A stretch of DNA of 6,615 bases. It comes from Bacillota bacterium. Lineage in GTDB: Bacteria; Bacillota; Clostridia; Lachnospirales; Lachnospiraceae. The stretch lies in assembly GCA_023392995.1 (NCBI GenBank), contig JAEWMZ010000071.1, positions 1 through 6,615 on the forward strand. Direction: 5' to 3'. The position numbers and the translations under genes are program-made. Below are positions 1 through 6,356 of the stretch, one piece after another (position 1 is the stretch's first letter; every line of letters starts with the position of its first letter). The notes beneath the pieces were generated by a model. That model was not told the DNA's origin. It saw only the letters and a program-made list of their open reading frames with translations, and did no database searches.

Positions 1-116
1 TTGATTGACTTTTTTGTAAGATTGTGATAAAGTTCTACTGTAATCCTTGTGAATAAACACAATGAATTATAAAATCAATATATTTGCTGTCCATCCTAAT
101 TTTCGATTCATGTGTT

Positions 117-143
117 CGGTGGTACTACCTAATGGTACTACCG
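117..143. repeat. Direct repeat GGTACTACC forming an 11-bp hairpin
   Basis: GGTACTACC occurs at 121-129 and again at 134-142. Because the unit is nearly self-complementary, the pair also folds: CGGTGGTACTA (117-127) pairs with TGGTACTACCG (133-143) around a five-base loop, with two G-U pairs and no mismatch. Each copy fits TGGTNNNACC, close to the TGGTNNNACCA half-palindromes bound by FadR-type GntR regulators, so a double operator is one reading; an RNA hairpin is the other. No T-run follows, so it is not itself a terminator. Confidence 0.5.
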
Positions 144-174
144 ATGGAAATTATGGAATACCCTATAGAGAAAG

Positions 175-211
175 AAAAAGCACTGTCGGCCGAAGGCTTA
201 CAGTGCTTTTT
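175..211. terminator. Rho-independent terminator, probably bidirectional
   Basis: AAAAAGCACTGT (175-186) pairs perfectly with ACAGTGCTTTTT (200-211), a 12-bp stem. The 13-base loop contains a further GCC/GGC pairing (189-191 with 195-197). Five T close the right arm and five A open the left arm, so it could stop transcription from either side. It probably ends the transcript of a gene left of the window and insulates the pentapeptide gene. Confidence 0.85.
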
Positions 212-356
212 CGCTGTATTGAGAAATAGGCTGACCTGTTCTGTAATCTATAGATCAAGAGGCTTTTACAACATGTGAAAGAAAAAGGTAGCCAGAGAAT
301 AATAATTTTTCACAAAGACGGTTGGGAAGGGGGATTTTAATTCGCCTGCTCATGCA

Positions 357-385
357 TTGTTTGTCCAGGTCAATTATGCTATGAT
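357..385 (+). promoter_or_regulatory. Extended -10 promoter for the pentapeptide gene
   Basis: TATGAT (380-385) is preceded by TATGC, giving the Gram-positive TRTGN extended -10 motif. A weak -35, TTGTTT (357-362), lies 17 bp upstream. Transcription would start near 392, giving a leader of about 335 bases that contains the whole 16-bp repeat array. No other convincing promoter is seen between here and the gene, although the array itself carries -10-like hexamers. Confidence 0.6.
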
Positions 386-447
386 AGCGGTAGGAGTAAA
401 ATTAGTAACCGGATGCTGCCAAACAACAGGCTGGATATCAGATAATC

Positions 448-688
448 GATACAATAAAGTAGTGATAGAATAGAGTAGTGATATAATAGACTAGTGATTC
501 AATAGGGTAGTGAATGAATAGAGTATTGATACAAATAGACTAACGGTACAATAGACTGGCGGTACAATAGACTAGCGGTATAATAGACTAGTGGTACAAT
601 AGACTAGTGGTACAGTATACTATCGATACAATAGACTAGTGGTACAGTAGACTAGCGATACAATAGAATAATGATACAATAGATTAAT
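448..688. repeat. Array of fifteen 16-bp tandem repeats
   Basis: Fifteen head-to-tail units with consensus G(A/G)TACAATAGACTAGT run from 448 to 688. All are 16 bp except unit 6 (528-544), which has one extra A. Units 7 to 13 (545-656) are most alike and mostly begin GG; the outer units begin GA and are more diverged, as expected if copies are gained and lost in the middle. Each unit carries GTAC and usually CTAG, both self-complementary, and a TACAAT hexamer that is one base from a -10 box. Units 3 and 9 have exact TATAAT (482-487, 579-584). Two TAG triplets per unit and a 16-base period put stops in all forward frames, so the array is not coding. It ends 39 bases before the pentapeptide start codon. 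Confidence 0.95.
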
Positions 689-727
689 TGCTAACGAAAT
701 AAGGGAATAAAGGAGAAGATAACCTAA

Positions 728-1378
728 ATGATTAAAATAAATGCACCGCAGATCATAAGCATAAGAGAGGCAGGGCCGATGCTGAATCAGATTATAGAGC
801 TGAAGGAGCTGGAGCGTGCCGCGGAAGGGCTGCTATTTTCCTCGGAATACCTATCCGGAGAAGATTTATCAGGGATTGATTACAATCAGGTGGAATTTGA
901 CCATTGCAGGTTCCTTAACTGCAATTTTGATAAAGCGGGCTTTACAAATGTGCGCTTTAAGCATTGTGATTTATCCAATTGCACCTTTGAAAACGGATAC
1001 TTTAGCCAGGTAGAATTCCTATCCTGCAAAGGGGTTGGGAGTAAGCTTCAAAATACTACGATGAAGCAGGTTCGATTCTTAGACTCGAATTTTTCCTATG
1101 CCAACTTTGATCACTCTAAATTACAGAAGGTTATAATCAACGCTTCGGATTTTGGAAAAGCCTGTCTTGCCGAAAGTGTAATAAAGGAAATAGAGCTGAA
1201 AGATGTATCTCTTAGCAATGCTGACTTTTTTAAGACACCCCTAAAAGGGATTGATTTCAGGGAGAGTACAATCGAGGGTATTACCTTATCGGATAGCTAC
1301 AGGGAACTTAGAGGGGCAATTGTAGATACTTATCAGGCAGCGGATCTGGCACGCATTCTTGGCGTTGAGGTAAAATAG
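728..1378 (+). CDS. Pentapeptide repeat protein
   Basis: The 216-residue protein is almost entirely a right-handed quadrilateral beta-helix. A central Leu, Phe, Ile, Met or Tyr recurs every fifth residue from 42 to 187 in unbroken register, with small residues (Cys, Ala, Ser, Val) two places before. That is 30 pentapeptides, or about seven and a half coils. The only core break is Gly102, at the middle. Residues 1-40 are a helical cap. The C-terminus (about 192-216, containing LRGAIVDTYQAADLARILG) resembles the short helical tail common in Firmicutes proteins of this family. There is no signal peptide or membrane segment, so it is cytosolic. AAGGAG (710-715) supports the ATG. The Qnr/MfpA branch of the fold mimics DNA and protects gyrase, but nothing here proves that role. 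The long repeat-bearing leader suggests unusual expression control. Confidence 0.9.
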   Translation: MIKINAPQIISIREAGPMLNQIIELKELERAAEGLLFSSEYLSGEDLSGIDYNQVEFDHCRFLNCNFDKAGFTNVRFKHCDLSNCTFENGYFSQVEFLSCKGVGSKLQNTTMKQVRFLDSNFSYANFDHSKLQKVIINASDFGKACLAESVIKEIELKDVSLSNADFFKTPLKGIDFRESTIEGITLSDSYRELRGAIVDTYQAADLARILGVEVK

Positions 1379-1385
1379 AAAAGAG

Positions 1386-1414
1386 TGGAAATAAGGAAGA
1401 AATTGCATTATAAT
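1386..1414 (+). promoter_or_regulatory. Probable promoter of the esterase gene
   Basis: A perfect TATAAT (1409-1414) lies 17 bp after TGGAAA (1386-1391, four of six matches to TTGACA). Transcription would begin near 1421, about 43 bases before the esterase ATG. I see no terminator between the pentapeptide gene and this site, so read-through from upstream may also contribute. Confidence 0.5.
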
Positions 1415-1463
1415 AGATATAACATGTTGCTGTTTACATAGTAATTTTTAAGGAGAGTTTATT

Positions 1464-2297
1464 ATGGCGTTGATACAAGTTAATTTCATTTCAAAATCAC
1501 TCATGAGAACGGTACCTATGAATGTTATTTTACCCGTGGATAAGTTGGTATTTCCCGGTATGCCCGTAAGAGAGGACAAGCCTTACAAGACCTTATACTT
1601 ATTGCATGGAGTTTTTGGTAATTACACAGACTGGATTTCGGGAACAAATATTCAGCGATGGGCAGAGGAGAAGGATCTGGTTGTGGTTATGCCGTCCGGT
1701 GATAATAGATTCTATGTGGATCAGCCGGGAGCAAATAACTATTATGGAGAGTTCATTGGTAAAGAATTGGTGGAGATAACACGGAAAATGTTTCCTCTTT
1801 CACATAAGAAAGAAGATACCTATATTGCTGGATTATCCATGGGCGGCTTTGGAGCCCTTCGCAATGGATTAAAGTATTATGATACCTTTGGCTGTATTGC
1901 CGGATTATCTTCGGCTTTGGTACTTGAGGGGATGGAGAAGAGAACCGATGAAGTTCCCATCTTTATTGAAAGCAGAAGCTATGCAGAAAGCTGCTTTGGA
2001 GATCTTACCAAACTGGAAGAAAGTGACATGAACCCCAAGTGGCTTGCTAAAAAGCTGGTAGAGGAAAAGGCAGAGCTGCCAAAGATCTATATGGCTTGTG
2101 GTACCAGTGATCATTTATTCGCTGCGAATAAAGATTTTTATGATTATTTAACTAAGCTTGGAATTCCGGCAACTTTTGTTGAAGGACAGGGTGCTCATGA
2201 GTGGGATTTCTGGAATACCTATATTAAAAAAGTTCTTGAATGGCTACCGTTAGAAACGAATGGTATGGGCATACATAGCGGTAATGTTGGTGTCTGA
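1464..2297 (+). CDS. Alpha/beta-hydrolase esterase (esterase D / tributyrin esterase-like)
   Basis: A 277-residue serine esterase of the esterase D superfamily, which includes tributyrin esterase EstA, S-formylglutathione hydrolase and CE1 acetyl/feruloyl esterases. The nucleophile is Ser125 in the elbow GLSMGG (123-128). The acid is Asp216 in ACGTSDHLF, and the base is His245 in GAHEWDFW. The oxyanion-hole HG pair is at 48-49 after strand TLYLL. All triad parts are present and the length is normal. There is no signal peptide or lipobox, so it acts in the cytosol, probably deacylating imported short-chain or sugar esters; the true substrate cannot be read from sequence. The start is fixed by AAGGAG at 1450-1455, eight bases before ATG. 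It is a single-gene unit with its own promoter and a weak hairpin terminator at 2376-2406. Confidence 0.9.
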   Translation: MALIQVNFISKSLMRTVPMNVILPVDKLVFPGMPVREDKPYKTLYLLHGVFGNYTDWISGTNIQRWAEEKDLVVVMPSGDNRFYVDQPGANNYYGEFIGKELVEITRKMFPLSHKKEDTYIAGLSMGGFGALRNGLKYYDTFGCIAGLSSALVLEGMEKRTDEVPIFIESRSYAESCFGDLTKLEESDMNPKWLAKKLVEEKAELPKIYMACGTSDHLFAANKDFYDYLTKLGIPATFVEGQGAHEWDFWNTYIKKVLEWLPLETNGMGIHSGNVGV

Positions 2298-2375
2298 AGC
2301 ATAGATATTAGATTCTAAAGAGTAAGGTTTGGAGCCGTAGTGAAACGGTGTCTGATGAATATAGGAGATAAGTAA

Positions 2376-2430
2376 GGGATATGGCAGTATGAAACAGCTA
2401 TGTCCCATTCTTATAGGTTATTTTTATATC
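2376..2430 (+). terminator. Weak rho-independent terminator after the esterase
   Basis: GGGATATGGC (2376-2385) pairs with GCTATGTCCC (2397-2406), a 10-bp stem with two G-U pairs and an 11-base loop. The tail that follows is T-rich but broken (ATTCTTATAG, then TTATTTTTATAT), so termination is probably partial. Confidence 0.5.
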
Positions 2431-2448
2431 TTAATCTGCTTTGTTTAG
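2389..2448 (+). CDS. Possible 19-residue hydrophobic small protein
   Basis: An ATG at 2389 opens a frame encoding MKQLCPILIGYFYILICFV and a TAG stop. An AAGGGA (2374-2379) lies nine bases upstream, a usable ribosome site. The product would be one hydrophobic helix after a single Lys, like a small membrane peptide. Against it, the start lies inside the terminator hairpin loop and the T-rich tail automatically encodes Phe, Ile and Leu. I consider chance more likely. Confidence 0.15.
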   Translation: MKQLCPILIGYFYILICFV

Positions 2449-2549
2449 CGAGGAAAAATATAGCTGAAAAATATATAAACTACACGGAGAATGGTATTAC
2501 CTGAGCTTGGTAAATGGTGATGAATGTAATACAAAAATTTGTAGTATAG

Positions 2550-2593
2550 TAACAAGAATTGTTATTGATATTATTCAAATTATAGTTTAATAT
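2550..2593 (+). promoter_or_regulatory. Promoter and adjacent inverted repeat for the chemoreceptor
   Basis: TTGATA (2565-2570) is followed after 17 bp by TAATAT (2588-2593). A second reading is TTGTTA (2559-2564), 16 bp, TATAGT (2581-2586). Either places the start 25 to 40 bases before the gene. TAACAA-GAA-TTGTTA (2550-2564) is a perfect 6-bp inverted repeat overlapping or abutting the -35, where a repressor could bind. I see no clear sigma-D (flagellar) type promoter. Confidence 0.45.
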
Positions 2594-2627
2594 AAAAATC
2601 ATAAGAACGAAAGAGAAGGAGGGCATT

Positions 2628-4421
2628 ATGAAGGGAACAGTGGTATCATCCTGGGTTTCATCCTGCAGAGCTTTATTCGGGAACGAAGTTGTAGATAAGG
2701 CGTTATTGTCACAAAAATTACATACAGATGTGGTATTTTCTCCACTGGAAGATGTAGAGGATAGAGTCGCAACAGGTATTGTCGATCAAGTAGGTAACCT
2801 GGTCGGAAAAAATCATGAAGAAATATGGAAGATCATGGGTGAACAAAACATAAAGACATTTAGTAAGAACTATCCGGGCTTCTTTCGGCATGAGTCGGCC
2901 TATCAATTTTTGAAATCCATGAATGATGTACATATTATTGTTATGAAACGCTTCAAGGGGGCGGTACCTCCAATCTTAGATGTCCTGCCTATCTCAAAGA
3001 ATGAGATAATCTTTACTTATCGCTCCAAAAGAGGAATGCAGGATTACCTATATGGACTCATCAATGGGGTGGCCAATTACTTTAATGAAAGTATAGGAAT
3101 TGAAGCTGTAAGTCAAAAAGAGGGAGAGACACAGCTTAAATTAACCTTCGATCGTGAAATACAGTTTACCAAACGCTTCCGTTTTAATCAATTACTTTCC
3201 TTTGGAATCGTAAAGAAGGTATCTCTAAAAACTTCCATCTTTAATACATTTTTTGTACTGCTGGCATCCTTTTTGCTGGAATCAGAGGTACTGACAACTC
3301 TGCTGCTCGGTGTAATAACCTTTGCTATATCAATGATATCAGCCACGCTTTTACACCGTCCACAGAAGCTAATCAATCAGGAACTGAAGAAGTTGAGTGA
3401 ATGCGATTTTATTGAGAATCTTAATGTACGTTCCAAAGATGAATATGAAGAGATCATGGATTTAATCAATGGGATTAAGCAAAGAGTACAGAAGGATTTT
3501 ATTGGCTTTAATGCGATTGTAGATGAGATGTATACCTTTAACCGCTCTGTAACGGATATTGCAGGCACCATGCAATCTACCTCCAATGACATCACTGCGG
3601 TGCTGGATGAGGTTGCAATTGCGGCTACCACTCAAGCGGAGGATACGGAGCGTTCCGTTAGTATCTTAAGTGACAGCATCAATAATGTTACCCGGATTTC
3701 AGAAGAAAGTCAGGATAATGAACACAAGATTGAGACCGCAATGGAACGCCTGGAGAATAGCTTCCATGATGTAAATAATACAGCAAAGGAAATACAGACG
3801 GTACTCAATAAGTTTAATCTGATCAAGAAAAATAGCGATGAGCTCCGCAAAAATGCGGTAGACATGATGCAGATTGTTTCTATTGTATCCTCTATTGCAA
3901 AACAGATTAATCTTCTGGCATTGAATGCATCCATAGAGGCTGCCAGAGCTGGAGATGCCGGAAGAGGCTTTGCAGTTGTAGCAGAGGAGGTAAGAAGTCT
4001 TTCCGTAGATACCAATCATGCGGTAGATCAAATCAATCAAAGCTTAACTAAATTTGTAGATAGTATTGGCGGAGTTGTCGGTGATATTGATCTTCAATAC
4101 AATGTTCTGGAGGCGGAAAGTCATAAGTTGACCAATGCAGTTGATACTTCAAGTGATGCAAATTCTAATTTAAAAGCGGTATCAGATTTGATGATTGAGA
4201 CTTCACAGGAGCTTAAGGTGGAGGCAGATAACATTGCTGCTTTGTTTGATAACATGCACAGCCTGGCAGCAATCGCAGAGGAGAACTCTGCCGCTACGGA
4301 GGAAGCTAGCTCCAATGTTGCCATTTATGTGGATCAGATTAATGAGCTGACAGCTCAGATTAATGTATTTAACAAGATGATTGTTAATTTCCAGGAGGAT
4401 TTGAGTAACTATAAAATATAA
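2628..4421 (+). CDS. H-NOX haem sensor fused to methyl-accepting chemotaxis protein
   Basis: A 597-residue chemoreceptor. Residues 1-185 form an H-NOX haem domain: proximal ligand His102, Pro115, and the YxSxR haem-propionate motif Tyr131-Ser133-Arg135. These fall at the same numbers as in the T. tengcongensis H-NOX, as do the distal-pocket residues Trp9, Asn74, Phe78, Tyr140 and Leu144; family knowledge links Tyr140 to stable O2 binding. Two membrane helices (about 203-217 and 221-242) with almost no outside loop place sensor and signalling parts in the cytoplasm. A HAMP-like helix (243-290) leads to a long coiled coil whose hairpin tip (about 432-456, with EAARAG and GRGFAVVAEEVR) contacts CheA and CheW. 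Likely methylation sites lie around AIAEENSAATEEA (about 545-560). There is no NWETF-like tail for CheR. AAGGAGG (2616-2622) and the MKGT start match the family. No che genes are nearby, so it must use a pathway encoded elsewhere. Confidence 0.95.
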   Translation: MKGTVVSSWVSSCRALFGNEVVDKALLSQKLHTDVVFSPLEDVEDRVATGIVDQVGNLVGKNHEEIWKIMGEQNIKTFSKNYPGFFRHESAYQFLKSMNDVHIIVMKRFKGAVPPILDVLPISKNEIIFTYRSKRGMQDYLYGLINGVANYFNESIGIEAVSQKEGETQLKLTFDREIQFTKRFRFNQLLSFGIVKKVSLKTSIFNTFFVLLASFLLESEVLTTLLLGVITFAISMISATLLHRPQKLINQELKKLSECDFIENLNVRSKDEYEEIMDLINGIKQRVQKDFIGFNAIVDEMYTFNRSVTDIAGTMQSTSNDITAVLDEVAIAATTQAEDTERSVSILSDSINNVTRISEESQDNEHKIETAMERLENSFHDVNNTAKEIQTVLNKFNLIKKNSDELRKNAVDMMQIVSIVSSIAKQINLLALNASIEAARAGDAGRGFAVVAEEVRSLSVDTNHAVDQINQSLTKFVDSIGGVVGDIDLQYNVLEAESHKLTNAVDTSSDANSNLKAVSDLMIETSQELKVEADNIAALFDNMHSLAAIAEENSAATEEASSNVAIYVDQINELTAQINVFNKMIVNFQEDLSNYKI

Positions 4422-4436
4422 GCTTGGATTAGCATA

Positions 4437-4463
4437 AGAAATATTATAATAGAAATATTATAA
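4437..4463. repeat. Short AT-rich direct repeat after the chemoreceptor
   Basis: AGAAATATTATAA occurs at 4437-4449 and 4451-4463, separated by one T, a 14-bp period. It sits 15 bases after the stop codon and before the terminator, so it would be in the 3' end of the chemoreceptor mRNA. It may be no more than replication slippage in AT-rich DNA. Confidence 0.7.
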
Positions 4464-4510
4464 AGATATATTACAAAGAAACATCATTAAGGAATATAAC
4501 AAGACATGGG

Positions 4511-4543
4511 AAAGGCTGAACGGAAAGGTGTTCAGCCTTTTTT
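4511..4543 (+). terminator. Strong rho-independent terminator of the chemoreceptor
   Basis: AAAGGCTGAAC (4511-4521) pairs perfectly with GTTCAGCCTTT (4530-4540): an 11-bp stem, an eight-base loop and a run of six T (4538-4543). This should end the chemoreceptor transcript and keep it separate from the symporter gene. Confidence 0.92.
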
Positions 4544-4595
4544 GCGTTCAGCCCGGTGGTTTATAGAGAAAAAAACGTAAATAGATGCAAAAGTA

Positions 4596-4624
4596 TTGAA
4601 TAATTATGCGATAGATGGTATGAT
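4596..4624 (+). promoter_or_regulatory. Promoter of the AGCS symporter
   Basis: TTGAAT (4596-4601) and TATGAT (4619-4624) are 17 bp apart, and TG at 4616-4617 gives an extended -10. Transcription would start near 4631, leaving a leader of about 50 bases. That is too short for a glycine riboswitch, which often precedes this transporter family in Clostridia. Confidence 0.75.
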
Positions 4625-4680
4625 AATTGCTGTATTTACTTTTTTCTACATAAAAAATTATTTCGAAAGGACTAACAAAG

Positions 4681-6087
4681 ATGTTATCGGATTTCAATCA
4701 GTTTATTAATTGGGTTGATGGTTTGGTATGGGGTTTACCATTGATCGTGTTTATTATGGCAATTGGTATCTATTTGACAATACGACTTAAAGTATTACAA
4801 GTAGTGCATTTGCCGAAGGCTCTAAAATATATGGTGCTTAACGAGGAAGGAGGAACAGGAGAAGTAACCAGCTTTGCTGCGTTATGTACTGCATTATCGG
4901 CTACCATTGGTACCGGTAATATTGTCGGTGTTGCAACCGCAATTGTAGCTGGAGGACCAGGAGCTTTATTTTGGATGTGGATTGCTGCTTTCTTTGGTAT
5001 GGCTACAAAATATTCGGAAGGTTTATTGGCAGTGAAATTTCGTAAGGTTTCAGAAGATGGACATGTACTGGGCGGTCCATTTTACTATATTGAGATGGGA
5101 ATGGGAGCTAAATTTCGTTGGCTGGCAAAGCTCTTTGCTTTCTTTGGAGCCTGTGCAGGTATCATGGGAATTGGTACAATTACACAGGTTAATGGCATAA
5201 CCTCGGCAGTTAATAATTTTGTATCCGGAGGTAATTCAAGGATGATTACCATTCTTGGGGCAGAATATTCCGATGCGACAGTTATGACAGGTTTAGCGGT
5301 AACCATCTGTGCCGGGTTGGTATTGATCGGAGGAATTAAGAGAATTTCTAATTTTGCTCAGATCGTGGTTCCTTTTATGGCGGTTATTTATATTGCCTTT
5401 TGTTTTATTTTATTGGTGAACAATGCAAGTGCTGTTCCTCATGCAATTGCAGAAATATTTGAAGGAGCCTTTGGGTTAAAGGCTGCCGCGGGAGGCGCCT
5501 TAGGAGCAATGATTGTAGCGATGCAAAAGGGTATTGCCAGAGGTATCTTTTCCAATGAATCAGGACTGGGAAGTGCACCGATCGCAGCCGCAGCGGCACA
5601 GACAAATGAGCCGGCACGCCAAGGCTTGGTATCTATGACAGGTACCTTCATTGATACAATTATTATTTGTACCATGACAGGATTAAGTATTGTTATTACA
5701 GGTGCTTGGAATATAGGGTTGGAGGGCGTGCAGGTAACGGATCAGGCCTTCCGCACCGGATTGCCCTTCAGCCCCACCGTAGCATCCTTTCTTTTAATGA
5801 TATGTCTGATTTTCTTTGCTTTTACGACAATTATTGGTTGGAATTATTATAGTGAACGCTGTGTGGAGTATTTGGTAAATGGAGCTCAAAGGCCGGTAAT
5901 TGTTTATCGCTGGTTTTATATTCTAGCAGTATTTATTGGCCCTTATATGACAGTGCAGGCGGTATGGGGAATTGCAGATATATTTAACGGAATGATGGCA
6001 TTCCCTAACCTGATCGCACTTTTGGCTTTAAGTGGTGTGATTATAGCGGAAAGTAAGACTTATTTTAGCAAGATAAAAAGTAAATAA
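4681..6087 (+). CDS. AGCS-family sodium:alanine/glycine symporter
   Basis: A 468-residue inner-membrane transporter of the alanine or glycine:cation symporter family, which couples uptake of alanine, glycine or related small amino acids to Na+ (or H+). Family motifs are clear: GEVTSFAALCTALSATIG followed by TGNIVGVA (60-85), GGPGALFWMW (91-100) then FFGMATKYSE (104-113), GGPFYYIEMG (131-140), and NESGLGSAPIAAAAA (292-306). About ten to eleven hydrophobic helices can be traced, the first near 15-36; the C-terminus is short and basic (FSKIKSK). Length is normal for the family and no motif is broken. AAAGGA (4666-4671) lies nine bases before the ATG. It is transcribed alone from its own promoter and followed by a hairpin terminator. 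Whether alanine, glycine or D-alanine is preferred cannot be told from sequence. Confidence 0.95.
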   Translation: MLSDFNQFINWVDGLVWGLPLIVFIMAIGIYLTIRLKVLQVVHLPKALKYMVLNEEGGTGEVTSFAALCTALSATIGTGNIVGVATAIVAGGPGALFWMWIAAFFGMATKYSEGLLAVKFRKVSEDGHVLGGPFYYIEMGMGAKFRWLAKLFAFFGACAGIMGIGTITQVNGITSAVNNFVSGGNSRMITILGAEYSDATVMTGLAVTICAGLVLIGGIKRISNFAQIVVPFMAVIYIAFCFILLVNNASAVPHAIAEIFEGAFGLKAAAGGALGAMIVAMQKGIARGIFSNESGLGSAPIAAAAAQTNEPARQGLVSMTGTFIDTIIICTMTGLSIVITGAWNIGLEGVQVTDQAFRTGLPFSPTVASFLLMICLIFFAFTTIIGWNYYSERCVEYLVNGAQRPVIVYRWFYILAVFIGPYMTVQAVWGIADIFNGMMAFPNLIALLALSGVIIAESKTYFSKIKSK

Positions 6088-6124
6088 TTCTAAATTAATA
6101 GCTATTAATTCTAGAAAGCTTCTA
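6088..6124. repeat. Palindrome with nested TTCTA/TAGAA inverted repeats
   Basis: AATTAATAGCTATTAATT (6093-6110) is a perfect 18-bp palindrome directly after the symporter stop codon. It is flanked by TTCTA (6088-6092) and TAGAA (6112-6116), extending the arms to 14 bp with one bulged C. The same TAGAA can instead pair with TTCTA at 6120-6124, so two alternative folds compete. It could be a protein site or a 3' mRNA structure. Confidence 0.7.
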
Positions 6125-6146
6125 AATCGAGAAAGAGCATTATAGC

Positions 6147-6183
6147 AAAGGTAGGTTATCGTAAAGGATGACCTACCTTTATG
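6147..6183. terminator. Hairpin terminator of the symporter gene
   Basis: AAAGGTAGGTTATC (6147-6160) pairs with GATGACCTACCTTT (6167-6180), a 14-bp stem with one G-U pair and a six-base loop. The T-run is only three long before ATGTG, so release may be weaker than the stem suggests; the matching A-run on the left makes it roughly symmetrical. Confidence 0.75.
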
Positions 6184-6299
6184 TGTTTGGATGGCATATT
6201 CTTAAAGAGGCTGTAGTTCATCTAGGCTTTAAGTATATGCAAATTATGCTGACAGTTCTGTAATTGCTTCACAATATTAGATGCAGAATATAAAAAAAC

Positions 6300-6328
6300 T
6301 TATCATTGCACAGGTTTTATGGTATAGT
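6300..6328 (+). promoter_or_regulatory. Extended -10 promoter reading to the right
   Basis: TTATCA (6300-6305) and TATAGT (6323-6328) are 17 bp apart, with TG at 6320-6321 making an extended -10. The ATGGTAT context is the same as in the symporter promoter. It would start transcription near 6335, just before AAAGGA and an ATG at 6357, so a gene was or is expected here. Confidence 0.6.
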
Positions 6329-6356
6329 ATACTTTGCATCAATTTACGAAAGGAAA

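Larger units (their letters stand above)
1..447. other. Non-coding upstream region
   Basis: I find no convincing gene here. At the left edge only one forward frame is open, and it ends at a TGA at 25-27; it could be the last eight codons of a gene lying outside the window, but eight codons cannot be assigned. An open frame at 84-278 runs straight through a hairpin and a terminator stem and has no ribosome site, so I treat it as chance. The region holds the hairpin at 117-143, the terminator at 175-211 and the promoter at 357-385, listed separately. Nothing recognisable lies between 212 and 356. Confidence 0.6.
2298..2627. other. Intergenic region between esterase and chemoreceptor
   Basis: This 330-base gap holds a hairpin terminator (2376-2430), a possible 19-residue hydrophobic reading frame (2389-2448), an inverted repeat TAACAA-GAA-TTGTTA (2550-2564) and the chemoreceptor promoter. 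From 2298 to 2375 I see nothing beyond a tiny CCGT/ACGG hairpin. From 2449 to 2549 the DNA is AT-rich with no recognisable site. Confidence 0.6.

Noticed and set aside
84..278. 64-codon open frame in the upstream region
   Set aside because: It crosses the 117-143 hairpin and the 175-211 terminator, lacks a ribosome site and resembles no known protein.
306..473. Open frame of about 55 codons running through the promoter into the first repeats
   Set aside because: It has no well-placed ribosome site, its only ATG (381) lies within the -10 box, and it ends as the repeat array begins.
448..688. CRISPR array or plasmid iterons
   Set aside because: The units abut with no spacers, are only 16 bp, and no cas or replication gene is near.
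2352..2400. Hammerhead-ribozyme-like CTGATGA followed by GAAAC
   Set aside because: Only a weak four-pair stem II can form and no stem III or cleavage triplet is in place, so the match is chance.
3699..4040. 113-codon reverse-strand frame inside the chemoreceptor gene
   Set aside because: It is the antisense shadow of the conserved coiled-coil region, with no ribosome site or known motif.
4544..4680. Glycine riboswitch ahead of the symporter
   Set aside because: The predicted leader is about 50 bases and no tandem aptamer-like structure is visible between the terminator and the ATG.
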